Notes: generated by a model from the letters alone, not told the origin. A stretch of DNA of 64,000 nt from Jatrophihabitans sp. GAS493 (GCF_900230215.1 NZ_LT907982.1:2232001-2296000), one strand, 5' to 3'. Shown: positions 33,157-43,142, numbered from the stretch's first letter. Numbers and translations are program-made.

Positions 33157-33777
33157 CTAGCTCGGCTGGGCTCGCCAGCCGATCATGCCGATCACGATGA
33201 GGCGCAGCTGCTTCTCGGCCCGGCGGATCACCGGGGCCTCGCGGGCCACGTCAATCTCCAGCAATTCTTGGACGATGGTGAGCATCGCGCTCACCATCAA
33301 GTCGGCGGCGATATCCAATTCAGCAACGATCGGAGCGTTCTTCCACACCGGCATGCTGGCCAGGTCGGTGCTCAGTTCACTGGTGAAGAGGCGGAGTTCG
33401 GCTGAGATGGCACGACGCACGTCGGTGACCCCGCCGTTGCGCTCGCGCAGCAGGAACCGAAAGTGGTCTTCGTTGGCCCGCACCTGACGCTGCAGGATCG
33501 CCACCGACCCGACCACCGGGTCGCGGGTGGGGTTACGTCGGGCATCGCGCAGCATCTGACGCAGGCTGCGCATGGCCTGATCGACCAGCGTGACGCCGAG
33601 GTCCTCCATCGAGTCGAAGTGCCGGTAGAAGGCGGTGGGAACCACGCCCGCGCTCCGGCTGACCTCGCGGAGGCTGAGGCTGGAGAGGCTGCGATCGTGC
33701 AGTTGCTCGAGTGCCGCGTCAAGGAGTGCCTGGTGGGTGCGCTGTTTGCGCTCAGCGCGGGTTACTGCCTCGGTCAC
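33157..33777 (-). CDS. TetR-family regulator of the desaturase operon
   Basis: The protein has 206 residues from GTG 33777. HTH: QALLDAALEQLHDRSLSSLS, then VSRSAGVVPTAFYRHFDSME (recognition helix TAFYRHF). The C-terminal domain resembles fatty-acid-responsive TetR proteins (DesT/FasR-like). It diverges from a reductase/desaturase operon, so it is the natural repressor of it. The frame is open upstream to 33843 but that part lacks TetR features. Adjacent and convergent with the previous TetR gene, unrelated in sequence. Confidence 0.83.
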   Translation of the reverse strand: MTEAVTRAERKQRTHQALLDAALEQLHDRSLSSLSLREVSRSAGVVPTAFYRHFDSMEDLGVTLVDQAMRSLRQMLRDARRNPTRDPVVGSVAILQRQVRANEDHFRFLLRERNGGVTDVRRAISAELRLFTSELSTDLASMPVWKNAPIVAELDIAADLMVSAMLTIVQELLEIDVAREAPVIRRAEKQLRLIVIGMIGWRAQPS

Positions 33778-33907
33778 GTCCCGAGAGTACGCGTGTTCAC
33801 TTATTTGGTCGAGTTCTAATTGCGCTATACCTGCCCGATTCAATGCATTTTATGGGCATTTTCTGCCCGGAACTCCATGCTTCGATGAATTAATGCGGTA
33901 CCGACGG

Positions 33908-33957
33908 TTGACAATACTTATCGCAAGGTGTGAACTCTTGAGTGTACAGACGTACAC
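33908..33957 (+). promoter_or_regulatory. Promoter and palindromic operator of the reductase/desaturase operon
   Basis: TTGACA at 33908-33913 is a perfect -35. A perfect inverted repeat GTGTAC-AGAC-GTACAC lies at 33942-33957, about 50 bases before the first ATG, where repressor binding would block transcription. The -10 is weak (TGAACT, 17-bp spacing). The divergent TetR is the likely ligand. Confidence 0.55.
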
Positions 33958-34006
33958 CGAACGGCCGGCCTCTCTGGGACGGCCGATCGGCTGGGGGTTT
34001 GAAACG

Positions 34007-35203
34007 ATGACCGAGGGCCAGATGACCGAGGGCCACAGGCCGCAGAAGCTGCGCCGCACTCACAGGGGGAACGACGACGTGACCACCACCGCGCCCCGCG
34101 TTGGATCTTCGCGAGCGACGCCGAAGACAACGGTGTTCTCACGGGGGCTCGCCCTGCTCGACGCCCTGGCGACACCGCACGGCATCGACCGCTACCTCGA
34201 ACTGGTCAATCCGATGCTCGCGGTGCGCGAACTGCGCGCCGAGATCACCAAGGTCGAGCGCACGACCAGCGACACGGTAACCCTGCAGTTGCGCCCGACT
34301 CGGGTGTGGAAGGGGTTCGTCGCCGGACAGTTCGTCGCATTGACCGTGCTCATCGACGGCGTGCGTCGCACCCGCTGCTACTCGCCGGCCAACTCCCAGC
34401 ACCACACCGACGGGCGCATCGAACTGACGATCAAGGCCGATCCGAGCGGCATCGTCTCGCCGTGGCTGGTGGAGAATGCCCGACCGGGCATGATCGTCGG
34501 ACTCTCGCAGGCCGACGGATCGTTCGTCCTTCCCGACGAGCGGCCGCAGAAGTTGCTCTTCATCAGTGGCGGTAGCGGCATCACGCCGGTGCTGTCGATG
34601 CTGCGCACGCTCATCGACGAGGGCTACACCGGCGACGTCACCTTCGTGCACTACGCCTACACGCGCGAAGATGTTCCCGGCCTGCAGTACCTGCAGCATC
34701 TGGTCGACGGCTGGGACAACGTTCACCTCGTCCTCGGCTTCACCGATGTCGAGGGGGGTGATCTCTCCGGATTCTTCGGGTCGCATCACCTCGAGGCGGT
34801 GGCTCCGTGGCATGCCGAGGCGGCCACCTACCTCTGCGGACCGGCCGGACTGATGAAGTCGGTCCGCGAGCATTACGCCTCAGTGGGGCTGCTGGAGAAC
34901 CTGCACGTCGAGGAGTTCACCCCGGCGATCACGGTCATTCCCGGCGAGGCGGTCGGCGAGATCACCTTCGAAAAGAGCAATATCAGCGCCGCCAACACCG
35001 GCGAGACGCTGCTCGAACAAGCCGAGAAGGCAGGGCTGCACCCGGAGTACGGGTGCCGGATGGGGATCTGCTTCTCCTGCACCCAGATCAAGAAGTCGGG
35101 CTGCGTTCGGAACGTGATCTCGGGTGACACATCCGATGATCCGGACGAACAGATCCAACTCTGCATCTCCGTGCCACTCGGCGACATTTCGCTAGAGATT
35201 TAA
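34007..35203 (+). CDS. Ferredoxin-reductase-type electron donor for fatty acid desaturase
   Basis: The protein has about 398 residues. FAD domain with RCYSPANS, NAD domain with FISGGSGITPVLSML and YLCGPAGLM, then a C-terminal 2Fe-2S ferredoxin domain with CRMGICFSC ... LC cysteines. This is the architecture of mycobacterial Rv3230c, the reductase of DesA3; the next gene is a DesA3-like desaturase 10 bases on. Two in-frame ATGs (34007, 34022) lie in a tandem 15-bp duplication; GTG 34079 is another possible start. Confidence 0.9.
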   Translation: MTEGQMTEGHRPQKLRRTHRGNDDVTTTAPRVGSSRATPKTTVFSRGLALLDALATPHGIDRYLELVNPMLAVRELRAEITKVERTTSDTVTLQLRPTRVWKGFVAGQFVALTVLIDGVRRTRCYSPANSQHHTDGRIELTIKADPSGIVSPWLVENARPGMIVGLSQADGSFVLPDERPQKLLFISGGSGITPVLSMLRTLIDEGYTGDVTFVHYAYTREDVPGLQYLQHLVDGWDNVHLVLGFTDVEGGDLSGFFGSHHLEAVAPWHAEAATYLCGPAGLMKSVREHYASVGLLENLHVEEFTPAITVIPGEAVGEITFEKSNISAANTGETLLEQAEKAGLHPEYGCRMGICFSCTQIKKSGCVRNVISGDTSDDPDEQIQLCISVPLGDISLEI

Positions 35204-35213
35204 AGGAGGAATC

Positions 35214-36332
35214 ATGAGTGTTGCAGCTGGAATACTGACGCGGGAACAGACCGATGAGCTGGGGCGGGAGCTCGACGCGATTCGGGCCGAGCTGGTCGCG
35301 AAGCTCGGTCAGGAGGACCGCGACTACATCTACAAGATCATCAAGGCTCAGCGGGCGCTTGAGGTCGCCGGCCGCGGGTCGATGTTCCTCGGCTTCCTGC
35401 CGCCGTTCTGGTTGGCCGGGGTGGCCGCGTTGTCGATGTCGAAGATTCTCGACAACATGGAGATCGGTCATAACGTCATGCACGGGCAGTACGACTGGAT
35501 GCGTGACCCGGCGGTGAACTCGAAGATGTTCGAGTGGGACAACGTCTGCCCGTCGGAGCAGTGGCGCCACTCGCACAACTACATGCACCACACCTTCACC
35601 AACATCCGCGGCAAGGACCGCGACATCGGCTACGGCGTGCTGCGCATGGACGAGAACCAGAAGTGGCGCCCCTACTACCTCGGCAACCCGATCTACGCCT
35701 TCCTGCTGATGATGGCCTTCGAGTGGGGCGTGATGGCTCACGATCTGGAGGTCGAGAAGCTCTGGACCGGCCGGAAGAAGTGGTCGGACACCGTGGGCCT
35801 GCGGCGCCAGATGTGGGAGAAGGGTGTCAAGCAGGTCCTGAAGGACTACGTGCTCTTCCCGGCGCTGAGTGGCCCGCTCTTCCTGCCTACGTTGGCCGGC
35901 AATGCGGTGGCCAACGTCGTTCGCAACGTCTGGTCGTTCGGAATCATCTTCTGCGGTCACTTCCCGACCGGAGTGCCAACCTTTCCGCAGGAGCTGACCG
36001 AGGACGAGACCCGCGGTGAGTGGTACGTCCGGCAGATGACCGGTTCGGCCAACATCACCGGTGGGTCGCTCTTCCATATCCTCACCGGAAATCTCTCCTT
36101 CCAGATCGAGCATCACCTCTTCCCGGACATCCCGGCCCGCCGCTACGCCGAGGTGGCGCCGCAGATCCAAGAGATCTGCGAGCGCTACGGCCTCTCGTAC
36201 ACCAGTGGGCGGCTGTCCAAGCAGCTCGGTCAGGTGGCGATGAAGATCTGCAAGCTGGCCCTTCCGGGTCGCGGGTCGGCCACGAGCCCGACGATCACCG
36301 CGAAGCGGCCTGAGCTCACCGTGGCGGCCTAG
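35214..36332 (+). CDS. Membrane fatty acid desaturase (DesA3-like stearoyl-CoA delta-9 type)
   Basis: The protein has 372 residues; introduces a double bond into long-chain acyl-CoA at the membrane using a diiron centre. Histidine boxes: HNVMH (HxxxH, about 84), HSHNYMHH (about 119-126), and IEHHLFPDIP (about 297-300), with hydrophobic spans between. AAAGGAGGA precedes ATG 35214. It forms an operon with the reductase upstream and a small gene downstream; oleate synthesis for membrane fluidity is the expected role. Confidence 0.93.
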   Translation: MSVAAGILTREQTDELGRELDAIRAELVAKLGQEDRDYIYKIIKAQRALEVAGRGSMFLGFLPPFWLAGVAALSMSKILDNMEIGHNVMHGQYDWMRDPAVNSKMFEWDNVCPSEQWRHSHNYMHHTFTNIRGKDRDIGYGVLRMDENQKWRPYYLGNPIYAFLLMMAFEWGVMAHDLEVEKLWTGRKKWSDTVGLRRQMWEKGVKQVLKDYVLFPALSGPLFLPTLAGNAVANVVRNVWSFGIIFCGHFPTGVPTFPQELTEDETRGEWYVRQMTGSANITGGSLFHILTGNLSFQIEHHLFPDIPARRYAEVAPQIQEICERYGLSYTSGRLSKQLGQVAMKICKLALPGRGSATSPTITAKRPELTVAA

Positions 36333-36524
36333 ATGGTCAGCGGGGTCGAGGCGGGGAAGGACACCGTTCAGGAGTTGGCTGAGTCGGCGGCGACGCACAT
36401 CGGCACGATCGCGACCATCGTCACCGGCGCTGTGCGGGATGTGACTCGCGAGATCGGGACCTGGCTGACCGACCTGTTCGAGATGCGTGAGGCGGCCAAG
36501 CGGGCCACTCGCGACTACTCGTAG
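36333..36524 (+). CDS. Small helical protein in the desaturase operon
   Basis: Sixty-three residues; its ATG directly follows the desaturase TAG with no gap. One long amphipathic helix region (ESAATHIGTIATIVTGAVRD) then LTDLFEMREAAKRATRDY. It may sit on the membrane beside the desaturase. No family recognised; no own ribosome site, so coupling to the desaturase is expected. Confidence 0.55.
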   Translation: MVSGVEAGKDTVQELAESAATHIGTIATIVTGAVRDVTREIGTWLTDLFEMREAAKRATRDYS

Positions 36525-36539
36525 TACCGCTGCAAAAAC

Positions 36540-36559
36540 GGGGCCGAGTAGTCGGCCCC
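36540..36559 (+). terminator. Hairpin after the desaturase operon
   Basis: Perfect 8-bp stem GGGGCCGA-GTAG-TCGGCCCC, 16 bases after the small gene's stop. No T-run follows on the plus strand. Confidence 0.6.
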
Positions 36560-36623
36560 CACAGATCGTCGCCGCTCGTCTCACTAGCGCACGGGGCCCA
36601 GTGAGGTGAGCGACGTCAACAGG

Positions 36624-36662
36624 GTGCGTTGGCGGTCCACTGGATTCGGGCCGCCAACGCAC
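36624..36662 (+). terminator. Strong 12-bp hairpin with T-rich tail
   Basis: GTGCGTTGGCGG-15-CCGCCAACGCAC followed by TTCTTTCT. It lies 100 bases past the last operon gene, in the 354-base stretch 36525-36877 that otherwise holds no gene I can see. It may be a second terminator or the 3' end of a small RNA. Confidence 0.6.
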
Positions 36663-36877
36663 TTCTTTCTGTCCGTAGGCGCATCGTCGTATCTTTTCGA
36701 CGCCCGGCCCGCTCTACGTAGCTAGAGCCGCGATCGGCGCTTTTACCTTGGACATTCGAATGGTTGTTGAGTGGCTCTTTCGAATTGCGAAGCACCCAGG
36801 AGTGACGTAGCTTACGTCTACTTCACACTCCGCGGAGGCTGGATTCACCGACGAAACGCAAGGGACAGGGAAGTCCA

Positions 36878-37168
36878 ATGATCGATCTCAGTGGTTTTAC
36901 TGCACCGTTTCATCGCTCGTCACTGCTGCAGCGGGCCGCCGCGGCAACCAGGGTCATCATCCTCACCGAGATCAATCTGGTGAATGCGTTTCGCGTCGCG
37001 CAGTTACCGCCGGCCAGAGTCGACGCCACCGTCTACCGGGATCTGGCTGACCTGTTCGAAGCGATCGAAGACGACGAGGACGCAAGCGTCGACCGCGACT
37101 GCGACGGTCTGCGCCGACTGGCCGACTCGCTGGATCAGCGACCGCGCCGCCTGCGAAACTCGCACTGA
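36878..37168 (+). CDS. Hypothetical protein
   Basis: Ninety-six residues, helical, with a hydrophobic centre (RVIILTEINLVNAFRVAQLP) and an acidic stretch (LADLFEAIEDDEDASVDRD) before a basic tail. AGGGA lies 7-10 bases before the ATG. No family recognised and no operon partner. Confidence 0.5.
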   Translation: MIDLSGFTAPFHRSSLLQRAAAATRVIILTEINLVNAFRVAQLPPARVDATVYRDLADLFEAIEDDEDASVDRDCDGLRRLADSLDQRPRRLRNSH

Positions 37169-37202
37169 GCAGAGCTGACCTTGACCCACCCTGGAACGGT
37201 CG

Positions 37203-37730
37203 TCAGACGCTGACGGCCGGTCTCGAGACGCCGATTCCGCCCTGGGCGTCCCGGCCGAAACGTTCTATCTCACGGGTCAGGTCCAAGGCGCCGATACGCG
37301 AGGAGCGGCTGCGATCCTCCTCGGTGATCAGCGCGGCCGGAATGAGCCAGACGACCTCGAACTCCAACCCGTTCGGATCCTTCGCGTAGAGCGACTTCGT
37401 GGTTCCGTGATCGGATGCGCCGACGAGCGCGCCGGCATCGGCCAACCGCCCGGTCAGCGCCTCCAGATCGCCGAGGGTGTCGACCTCCCAGGCCAGGTGA
37501 TAAAGCCCGACGGTCGAGCGGCCGGCCCCCGACGGTGCAGCCTGCGAACCGATCTCGAAGAGCCCGAGATCATGATCATTGGTCGAACCGGGGGCTCGCA
37601 GAAAGGCCGCTCCCCGCATTGAAGCCCCGCCCGGGATGTAGTCGAAGCCGAGGACGTCGCGGTAGAAGGCCACGCTGCGGGCCACATCGTTGACGTAGAG
37701 CACCGCGTGATTGAGACGGAAAATCGGCAT
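37203..37730 (-). CDS. VOC-family (glyoxalase/extradiol dioxygenase-like) protein
   Basis: The protein has 175 residues. Two beta-alpha-beta-beta-beta modules: LNHAVLYVNDVARSVAFYRD (His ligand), YHLAWEVDTLGDLEALT (second His) and KDPNGLEFEVVW (Glu ligand), the metal set of catechol-2,3-dioxygenase/glyoxalase-like proteins. GGAGA precedes the ATG at 37730. Single gene; substrate unknown. Confidence 0.85.
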   Translation of the reverse strand: MPIFRLNHAVLYVNDVARSVAFYRDVLGFDYIPGGASMRGAAFLRAPGSTNDHDLGLFEIGSQAAPSGAGRSTVGLYHLAWEVDTLGDLEALTGRLADAGALVGASDHGTTKSLYAKDPNGLEFEVVWLIPAALITEEDRSRSSRIGALDLTREIERFGRDAQGGIGVSRPAVSV

Positions 37731-37870
37731 CGAAGTCTCCTCGCGCTCGATTGCCTTCACCATAGCAATCACGGTGAGCGTTCAACCTTCTTTCGCTGCG
37801 CGCTGGGTGACGTCCTCAGCTGGAACGGGTACTAAGGAGAGGCAAGCAGACCCCAATCAAGGAGTGCAGC

Positions 37871-38608
37871 ATGCTCGGACTTCCCGACCAGGTGACCGCC
37901 TGTCTCTTCGACCTCGACGGCGTCCTGACTCAGACGGCGAAGGTCCACGCTGCCGCCTGGAAGGCCACCTTCGATGCCTTCCTGCGCGAGCGCGACGGCG
38001 ACTCCTACCGTCCATTCGACCAGGTCGCCGACTATGACGAGTACGTCGACGGGAAGCCACGTGAGGATGGTGTGCGCGACTTTCTCGCCTCGCGGGGGAT
38101 CACCCTTCCCGACGGCACCCCGGACGATCGGCCGACGGACCAGACCGTCTACGGTCTCGGCAATCGTAAGAACGACGATCTGCAGCAACGAATCGAGCGG
38201 GACGGCGTCGAGGTGTATGACGGGTCGGTGCGCTATCTGAAGGCGGCTCGGGAGGCCGGGCTCCGCTGCGTCGTCGTCTCCTCCAGCGCCAACACCGCGC
38301 AGGTGCTGAAGGTGACCGGTCTACAGCAGTATGTCGAGGGGAGGGTCGATGGGGTGACGCTGCAACGCGAGCACCTCAAGGGCAAACCGGCGCCGGATTC
38401 GTTCCTGGCCGGTGCCCGGCTGGTGGCTACGCCGGCCGCACAGGCGGTCGTCTTCGAGGATGCCCTGGCCGGAGTGGCGGCCGGGCGAGCCGGGGGATTC
38501 GGCTTCGTCGTCGGAGTGGATCGGGTCGGGCAGGCAGCGGCGCTGAAGGAGCACGGCGCCGATGTCGTCGTCGCTGACCTGGCCGACCTGCTGACGGAAC
38601 AGCGATGA
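37871..38608 (+). CDS. Beta-phosphoglucomutase (HAD superfamily)
   Basis: The protein has 245 residues. DLDGVLT holds the catalytic aspartates (FDLDGVL, about 14-20), followed by a helical cap, [12 protein letters not shown] (motif II), [10 protein letters not shown] (motif III Lys) and [10 protein letters not shown] (motif IV). It turns beta-glucose 1-phosphate into glucose 6-phosphate. ATGA overlap with the GH65 phosphorylase gene makes this assignment firm: the phosphorylase makes its substrate. Confidence 0.9.
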   Translation: MLGLPDQVTACLFDLDGVLTQTAKVHAAAWKATFDAFLRERDGDSYRPFDQVADYDEYVDGKPREDGVRDFLASRGITLPDGTPDDRPTDQTVYGLGNRKNDDLQQRIERDGVEVYDGSVRYLKAAREAGLRCVVVSSSANTAQVLKVTGLQQYVEGRVDGVTLQREHLKGKPAPDSFLAGARLVATPAAQAVVFEDALAGVAAGRAGGFGFVVGVDRVGQAAALKEHGADVVVADLADLLTEQR

Positions 38609-40977
38609 TCATCCAGCCGCAGTTTCCGGTCGAGCCCTGGGTGGTGCGCGAGACGAGCGTGAACCTCGACCACCTGGCCCAGGCCGAGTCGATCTTCGCG
38701 CTGGCCAACGGGCACATCGGAGTGCGGGGCAACTTCGACGAGGGGGAGCCGTACGGCCTTCCGGGGAGCTACCTGAGCTCCTTCTACGAGCAGCAGCCGC
38801 TGCCCTACGCCGAAGCCGGCTATGGATACCCCGAATCCGGGCAGAGCATCGTCAATATAACCAACGGGAAACTCATCCGACTGGTGGTCGACGACGAAGC
38901 CTTCGACCTGCGTTACGGCACCATCCTGTCTCATGAGCGCCTCCTCGACCTGCGCACCGGACTGCTGCAGCGTGACGTCCACTGGCGATCACCGGCCGGG
39001 AAGGAGGTCCGCGTCCGCTCGACCCGGCTGGTCTCCTTCACTCGTCGGTCGATCATGGCTATCAACTACCAGGTCGAGGCGCTGGACTCAGCGGTGCGCA
39101 TCGTGCTGCAGTCGGAATTGGTGGCCAATGAGGAGATGCCGACGCGGTCGGCCGACCCCCGCGTCGCGGCGGTGCTTGAGAATCCGCTCGAGGCCCAGGA
39201 GCACAGCAGTGACGGCAGCCGGTTCCGGTTGCTGCACAACACCAGGCGCAGCCAACTGCGGATCGCGGCCGGAATGGATCACCTGGTCGGTGAGGTGCAG
39301 GATCCGGTGCTGCGGATGAACGTCGAACCGGATTGGGCCCGGATGACGATCGGCGCGCACCTCGAACCGGGCCAGCGCCTGCAGTTGACCAAGTTCGTGG
39401 CCTACAGCTGGTCAAGTCAACGGTCGGTGCCGGCCCTTCGCGATCAGGTCGATGCGGCGCTGGCCTCGGCGATGGCGACCGGCTGGAGAGCGCTGGCCGA
39501 TGAGCAGCGGGCCTACCTCGATGACTTCTGGGCCGGCGCCGATGTGGAGGTCGAGGGTGCGCCGGAGCTTCAGCAGGCGGTCCGCTTCGGGCTCTGGCAT
39601 GTCCTGCAGGCGGCGGCCCGCTCGGAGCTGCGGGCGGTGGCGGCCAAGGGGCTCACCGGCACCGGATACGACGGGCATGCCTTCTGGGACACCGAGATGT
39701 TCGTCCTCCCCGTCCTGACCGCCACCGCTCCACAGGCCTCAGCCGACGCGCTGCGCTGGCGGCACTCCACCCTCGACCTGGCCCGCGACCGAGCCAAGAC
39801 CCTGAGTTTCCAGGGGGCGGCCTTCCCATGGCGCACGATCGCCGGACAGGAGTGCTCGGCCTACTGGCCGGCCGGTACGGCGGCCTTCCACATCAATGCG
39901 GCGGTCGCGGTGGCCGCCGCCCGGCATCTGCGGTGGAGTGGTGATCTGGATTTCGGTCGCGGCTGCGCGTTGGAGGTCGCCGTCGAGACGGCGCGCCTCT
40001 GGATGTCGCTCGGCTTCTACGGGATGGACGGTCGCTTCCACCTGGACGGCGTCACCGGCCCGGACGAGTACAGTGCCGTGGCCGACGACAACGTCTATAC
40101 GAATCTCATGGCGGCCCGCAACCTCCGCTTCGCCGCCGACGTCGCGCGGCGCTGGCCGACCGAGGCCGAGGCGCTCGGCGTGACGGTCGACGAGGTGCAG
40201 AGCTGGCGCAGTGCCGACGAGGCGATGGCGGTGCCCTACAACGAGCAACTGCAGGTGCATGAGCAGTCCCGGGACTTCACGGCGCACGCAGTGCTTGACT
40301 TCCAGCGGGCCGCCGCGACCGGAAGCTACCCGCTCCTCCTGCACTGGCCGTACTTCGACCTCTACCGCAAGCAAGTGGTGAAGCAGGCCGACTTGGTGCT
40401 CGCTCTGCACTGGTGTGGTGACTCCTTCACCGCCGAGGAGAAGGCTCGCGACTTCGCCTACTACGAGGCCTTAACAGTGCGGGATTCGTCGCTCTCGGCC
40501 TGCACCCAGTCGATCGTTGCGGCTGAGGTCGGACAGTTGGAGCTGGCCTACGACTACTTGATGGAGGCGGCGCTGACCGACCTCGACGACCTGGAGCACA
40601 ACACGTCCGACGGGATGCACATCGCCTCGCTGGCCGGCACCTGGCTGGGGATCGTCTGCGGGTTCGGCGGGCTACGAGACCACTCCGATCAGCTTGCCTT
40701 CGCGCCGCGGCTGCCCGACGGGCTGACCAGACTGGCGTTTCGACTGCGCTGGCGCGGCAGCGTCCTGCGCGTCACCGTCACCCCTGATGCGGCCACCTAC
40801 GAGGCCGACCAGAAGCCGGATGAGGAGATCGCGCTGCGCCACCACGGACAATCCTTCACCCTCACCTCAACGAGCAGCGTGACGCTACCCATCGACGCGA
40901 TGCCGCGGCCCGGCCCGCGGCCGACCCAGCCCGCCGGTCGGGCACCGGTGCGGCGCGAGGCAGGGGAGTCTGAGTAG
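38605..40977 (+). CDS. Glycoside hydrolase family 65 disaccharide phosphorylase (maltose/trehalose/kojibiose type)
   Basis: The protein has 790 residues with the three GH65 parts: N-terminal beta-sandwich (to about 280), (alpha/alpha)6 barrel (about 320-680) and C-terminal beta domain. [19 protein letters not shown] carries the catalytic Glu; [15 protein letters not shown] and HWCGDSF are conserved barrel motifs. It cleaves an alpha-linked glucose disaccharide with phosphate to beta-glucose 1-phosphate plus glucose. Which disaccharide cannot be told from motifs. Pro/Arg-rich tail after about 765. Confidence 0.92.
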   Translation: MIIQPQFPVEPWVVRETSVNLDHLAQAESIFALANGHIGVRGNFDEGEPYGLPGSYLSSFYEQQPLPYAEAGYGYPESGQSIVNITNGKLIRLVVDDEAFDLRYGTILSHERLLDLRTGLLQRDVHWRSPAGKEVRVRSTRLVSFTRRSIMAINYQVEALDSAVRIVLQSELVANEEMPTRSADPRVAAVLENPLEAQEHSSDGSRFRLLHNTRRSQLRIAAGMDHLVGEVQDPVLRMNVEPDWARMTIGAHLEPGQRLQLTKFVAYSWSSQRSVPALRDQVDAALASAMATGWRALADEQRAYLDDFWAGADVEVEGAPELQQAVRFGLWHVLQAAARSELRAVAAKGLTGTGYDGHAFWDTEMFVLPVLTATAPQASADALRWRHSTLDLARDRAKTLSFQGAAFPWRTIAGQECSAYWPAGTAAFHINAAVAVAAARHLRWSGDLDFGRGCALEVAVETARLWMSLGFYGMDGRFHLDGVTGPDEYSAVADDNVYTNLMAARNLRFAADVARRWPTEAEALGVTVDEVQSWRSADEAMAVPYNEQLQVHEQSRDFTAHAVLDFQRAAATGSYPLLLHWPYFDLYRKQVVKQADLVLALHWCGDSFTAEEKARDFAYYEALTVRDSSLSACTQSIVAAEVGQLELAYDYLMEAALTDLDDLEHNTSDGMHIASLAGTWLGIVCGFGGLRDHSDQLAFAPRLPDGLTRLAFRLRWRGSVLRVTVTPDAATYEADQKPDEEIALRHHGQSFTLTSTSSVTLPIDAMPRPGPRPTQPAGRAPVRREAGESE

Positions 40978-41020
40978 CGCGTTCGGCGCACGGGCTGCTG
41001 GGCCGCCCGGGCCGTGCTGC

Positions 41021-42421
41021 TCACGCGTCGGTCACCGGCCAGTGCAGCGTCACCTGCGCGCCTGGTCCGGGATTGCGATTCGCCGCCTCGGCGTCGCCGC
41101 CGTGACTGCGCATGATGTTGCGCACGATGGCCAGGCCGAGCCCCGATCCGCCTTGCTCGGAGTCGTCGACGCCGCCGCGGGTGCGGGCGACGTCGCCCCG
41201 GCGGAACCGTTCGAAGACCACCGGAATCAGCTCCGGTGGGAAGCCCGGTCCCTCGTCGAGAACCGCGATCCGGACCTCGTCGCCGGCCCGAGCGGCGCGC
41301 ACGATGACCCGGCTTCCAGCCGGTGCGTAGCGCAACGCGTTGCTGATCAGATTCTCGACCGCCCGGCGGATGCGATCGGGGTCGGCGGTCACCGCCAGGG
41401 CGGCCGGTGCATCGAGTTCGATCTCGACACTGCGCTTGAGGGCCAAGGCATCGAAGAGCGCCGTCGCGTCGGCGAGGGTCTCCACCAGATCGAAGCGGGT
41501 CAACCGTAGGTTTGCGGAGTCCTCGTCGCGGGCCAGCACCAGCAGATCCTCGGCCAACCGGATCAGTCGCTCGGTCTCCTCGGCCGCCACCTCGACCGTC
41601 GCCAGCAGCTCCTCGTTGCTGCGCCCGGGCCGCTGAGCCAGTTCGAGTTCGCCGCGTAGCACCGTCAGCGGGGTCCGTAACTCATGCCCCGCGTCGGCGA
41701 CGAAGGCCCGCTCCCGCTCCAGTGCGTCGTGCAGCCGGGCCAGCAGCGCGTTCATGGTCGTGGCCAGTCGCCCGATCTCGTCGCGGGTCTCAGGGACGGT
41801 AAGGCCACCGCCGGCATCGTTGGCCTGCAATTCTGCGGCCTGCCGCCGCATCCGTTCGACGGGAGCGAGGGCGCTACCAGCCAGGAACCAGGACCCCGGG
41901 GCGGCGATGAGCAGGACGATGAACCCGAGCAGGAGCAACTGTTTGCCGGCCCGTTCGACGGCCTCATCGACGATGTCGCGACTGAGCCCGACCGCGACCA
42001 CTGTGCCGCCGCTCCCCACCGGCGCGGCGAGGACACGAACCTCCTGATGGTGACCCCCGTGCGTGGAGTTCACCAGCACGTCGAAGAAGCGGGCCCCACT
42101 CTTGGCCTCGGCCAGTTGTTGCGCCGAGAGTAGGGAGTGCTGGAGCTCGTCGACACTCTGCAGCACCGCCCCATCGCTGCCGAGCACCTGTCCGTAGGTG
42201 TTGTCGCCCAGCGTTATCCGACCCGAAGTGAGGTCGGAGCGGACCGTTCCGTCGCTGTTCACTTCGGCCGCGAGTTCGTCCGAACGGCTGCGCAACGAGT
42301 TGTCCAGGCTGTTCTGCAGCCCCGAATGCAGCGTGGTGAGAAAGATCAGCCCGGCTCCGCCGAGGAGTATCACTGTGGCCAGGGTCGAGGCGAGGGCGAT
42401 CTTGAGCCGGATCGGCAGCAT
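41021..42421 (-). CDS. Sensor histidine kinase (OmpR-partner type)
   Basis: The protein has 466 residues. TM1 about 8-30, periplasmic sensor to about 158, TM2 about 160-180, HAMP, then HisKA with VADAGHELRTPLTVL (phospho-His) and HATPase with ENLISNALRYA (N), LDEGPGFPPE (G1) and GSGLGLAIVRNI (G2). It shares a TGATG junction with the response regulator upstream. The signal is unknown; proximity to uppP hints at envelope stress. Confidence 0.93.
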   Translation of the reverse strand: MLPIRLKIALASTLATVILLGGAGLIFLTTLHSGLQNSLDNSLRSRSDELAAEVNSDGTVRSDLTSGRITLGDNTYGQVLGSDGAVLQSVDELQHSLLSAQQLAEAKSGARFFDVLVNSTHGGHHQEVRVLAAPVGSGGTVVAVGLSRDIVDEAVERAGKQLLLLGFIVLLIAAPGSWFLAGSALAPVERMRRQAAELQANDAGGGLTVPETRDEIGRLATTMNALLARLHDALERERAFVADAGHELRTPLTVLRGELELAQRPGRSNEELLATVEVAAEETERLIRLAEDLLVLARDEDSANLRLTRFDLVETLADATALFDALALKRSVEIELDAPAALAVTADPDRIRRAVENLISNALRYAPAGSRVIVRAARAGDEVRIAVLDEGPGFPPELIPVVFERFRRGDVARTRGGVDDSEQGGSGLGLAIVRNIMRSHGGDAEAANRNPGPGAQVTLHWPVTDA

Positions 42422-43119
42422 CAGCCCGCGGCCGGCTTGCTGGGGCGGGGTTCGGCGCTGAGCCGGTAACCTGCCCCGCGGACGGTCTCCAGTTGCTCGA
42501 CGTTGAAGGGGCGGTCGATCTTGCGCCGCAAGTAGGCGACGTACTGGTCGACGACGTTGCTGCCACCGTCGTAGGCGAAGTCCCAGACATGGTCGAGGAT
42601 GCGGGTACGTGAGAGCACCTGACCGGGGTGGCGGAGGAAGAGTTCCAGCAACGAGAACTCACGGGGCGAGAGTTCCAGGAGGACATCTCCGCGCCACGCC
42701 TCCCGGGCGGCTGGATCGAGGGCGAGATTGCCCGCCGTGAGCACCGTCGGCCGGGGGGTGGTGCCGCGGCGCATCAGTGCCCGCAGCCGGGCCGACAATT
42801 CACTGAAGCTAAACGGTTTTGCCAGATAGTCGTCAGCCCCGCTGTCGAGGCCGCGCACCCGGTCGGCGACCTCGGTGCGCGCGGTCAGCAGCAGCACCGG
42901 CGCCCAGCGGTTGGCCGAGCGCAGCGCCCGGCAGACCTCGAAGCCGTCGGCACCCGGGAGCATCAGATCGAGTACGACGGCGTCGTACTCGTGCTCGGTC
43001 GCCCGCCAGATCGCTTCGCTGCCGTCGCCGACCACGTCAACGGTGTAGCCGTCCTCGGTGAGTCCGCGCCGCAGCATGCTCGCCATCCGCACATCGTCTT
43101 CGGCCACCAGAATCCTCAC
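42421..43119 (-). CDS. OmpR-family response regulator
   Basis: The protein has 232 residues. Receiver domain EDDVRM (acidic pair), VVLDLMLPGADG (phospho-Asp about 51), LLTARTE (Thr) and AKPFSF (Lys); winged-helix effector ends with VVDQYVAYLRRKID and TVRGAGYRL. First gene of the two-gene operon, divergent from uppP. Confidence 0.93.
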   Translation of the reverse strand: MRILVAEDDVRMASMLRRGLTEDGYTVDVVGDGSEAIWRATEHEYDAVVLDLMLPGADGFEVCRALRSANRWAPVLLLTARTEVADRVRGLDSGADDYLAKPFSFSELSARLRALMRRGTTPRPTVLTAGNLALDPAAREAWRGDVLLELSPREFSLLELFLRHPGQVLSRTRILDHVWDFAYDGGSNVVDQYVAYLRRKIDRPFNVEQLETVRGAGYRLSAEPRPSKPAAG

Positions 43120-43142
43120 AGCCCGGACAGTACAAACTCAAT

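Noticed and set aside
35088-36662. A 524-codon minus-strand frame across the desaturase gene
   Set aside because: It is opposite a desaturase with intact histidine boxes; the frame is Arg/His/Pro-rich, lacks domains and runs through two hairpins.
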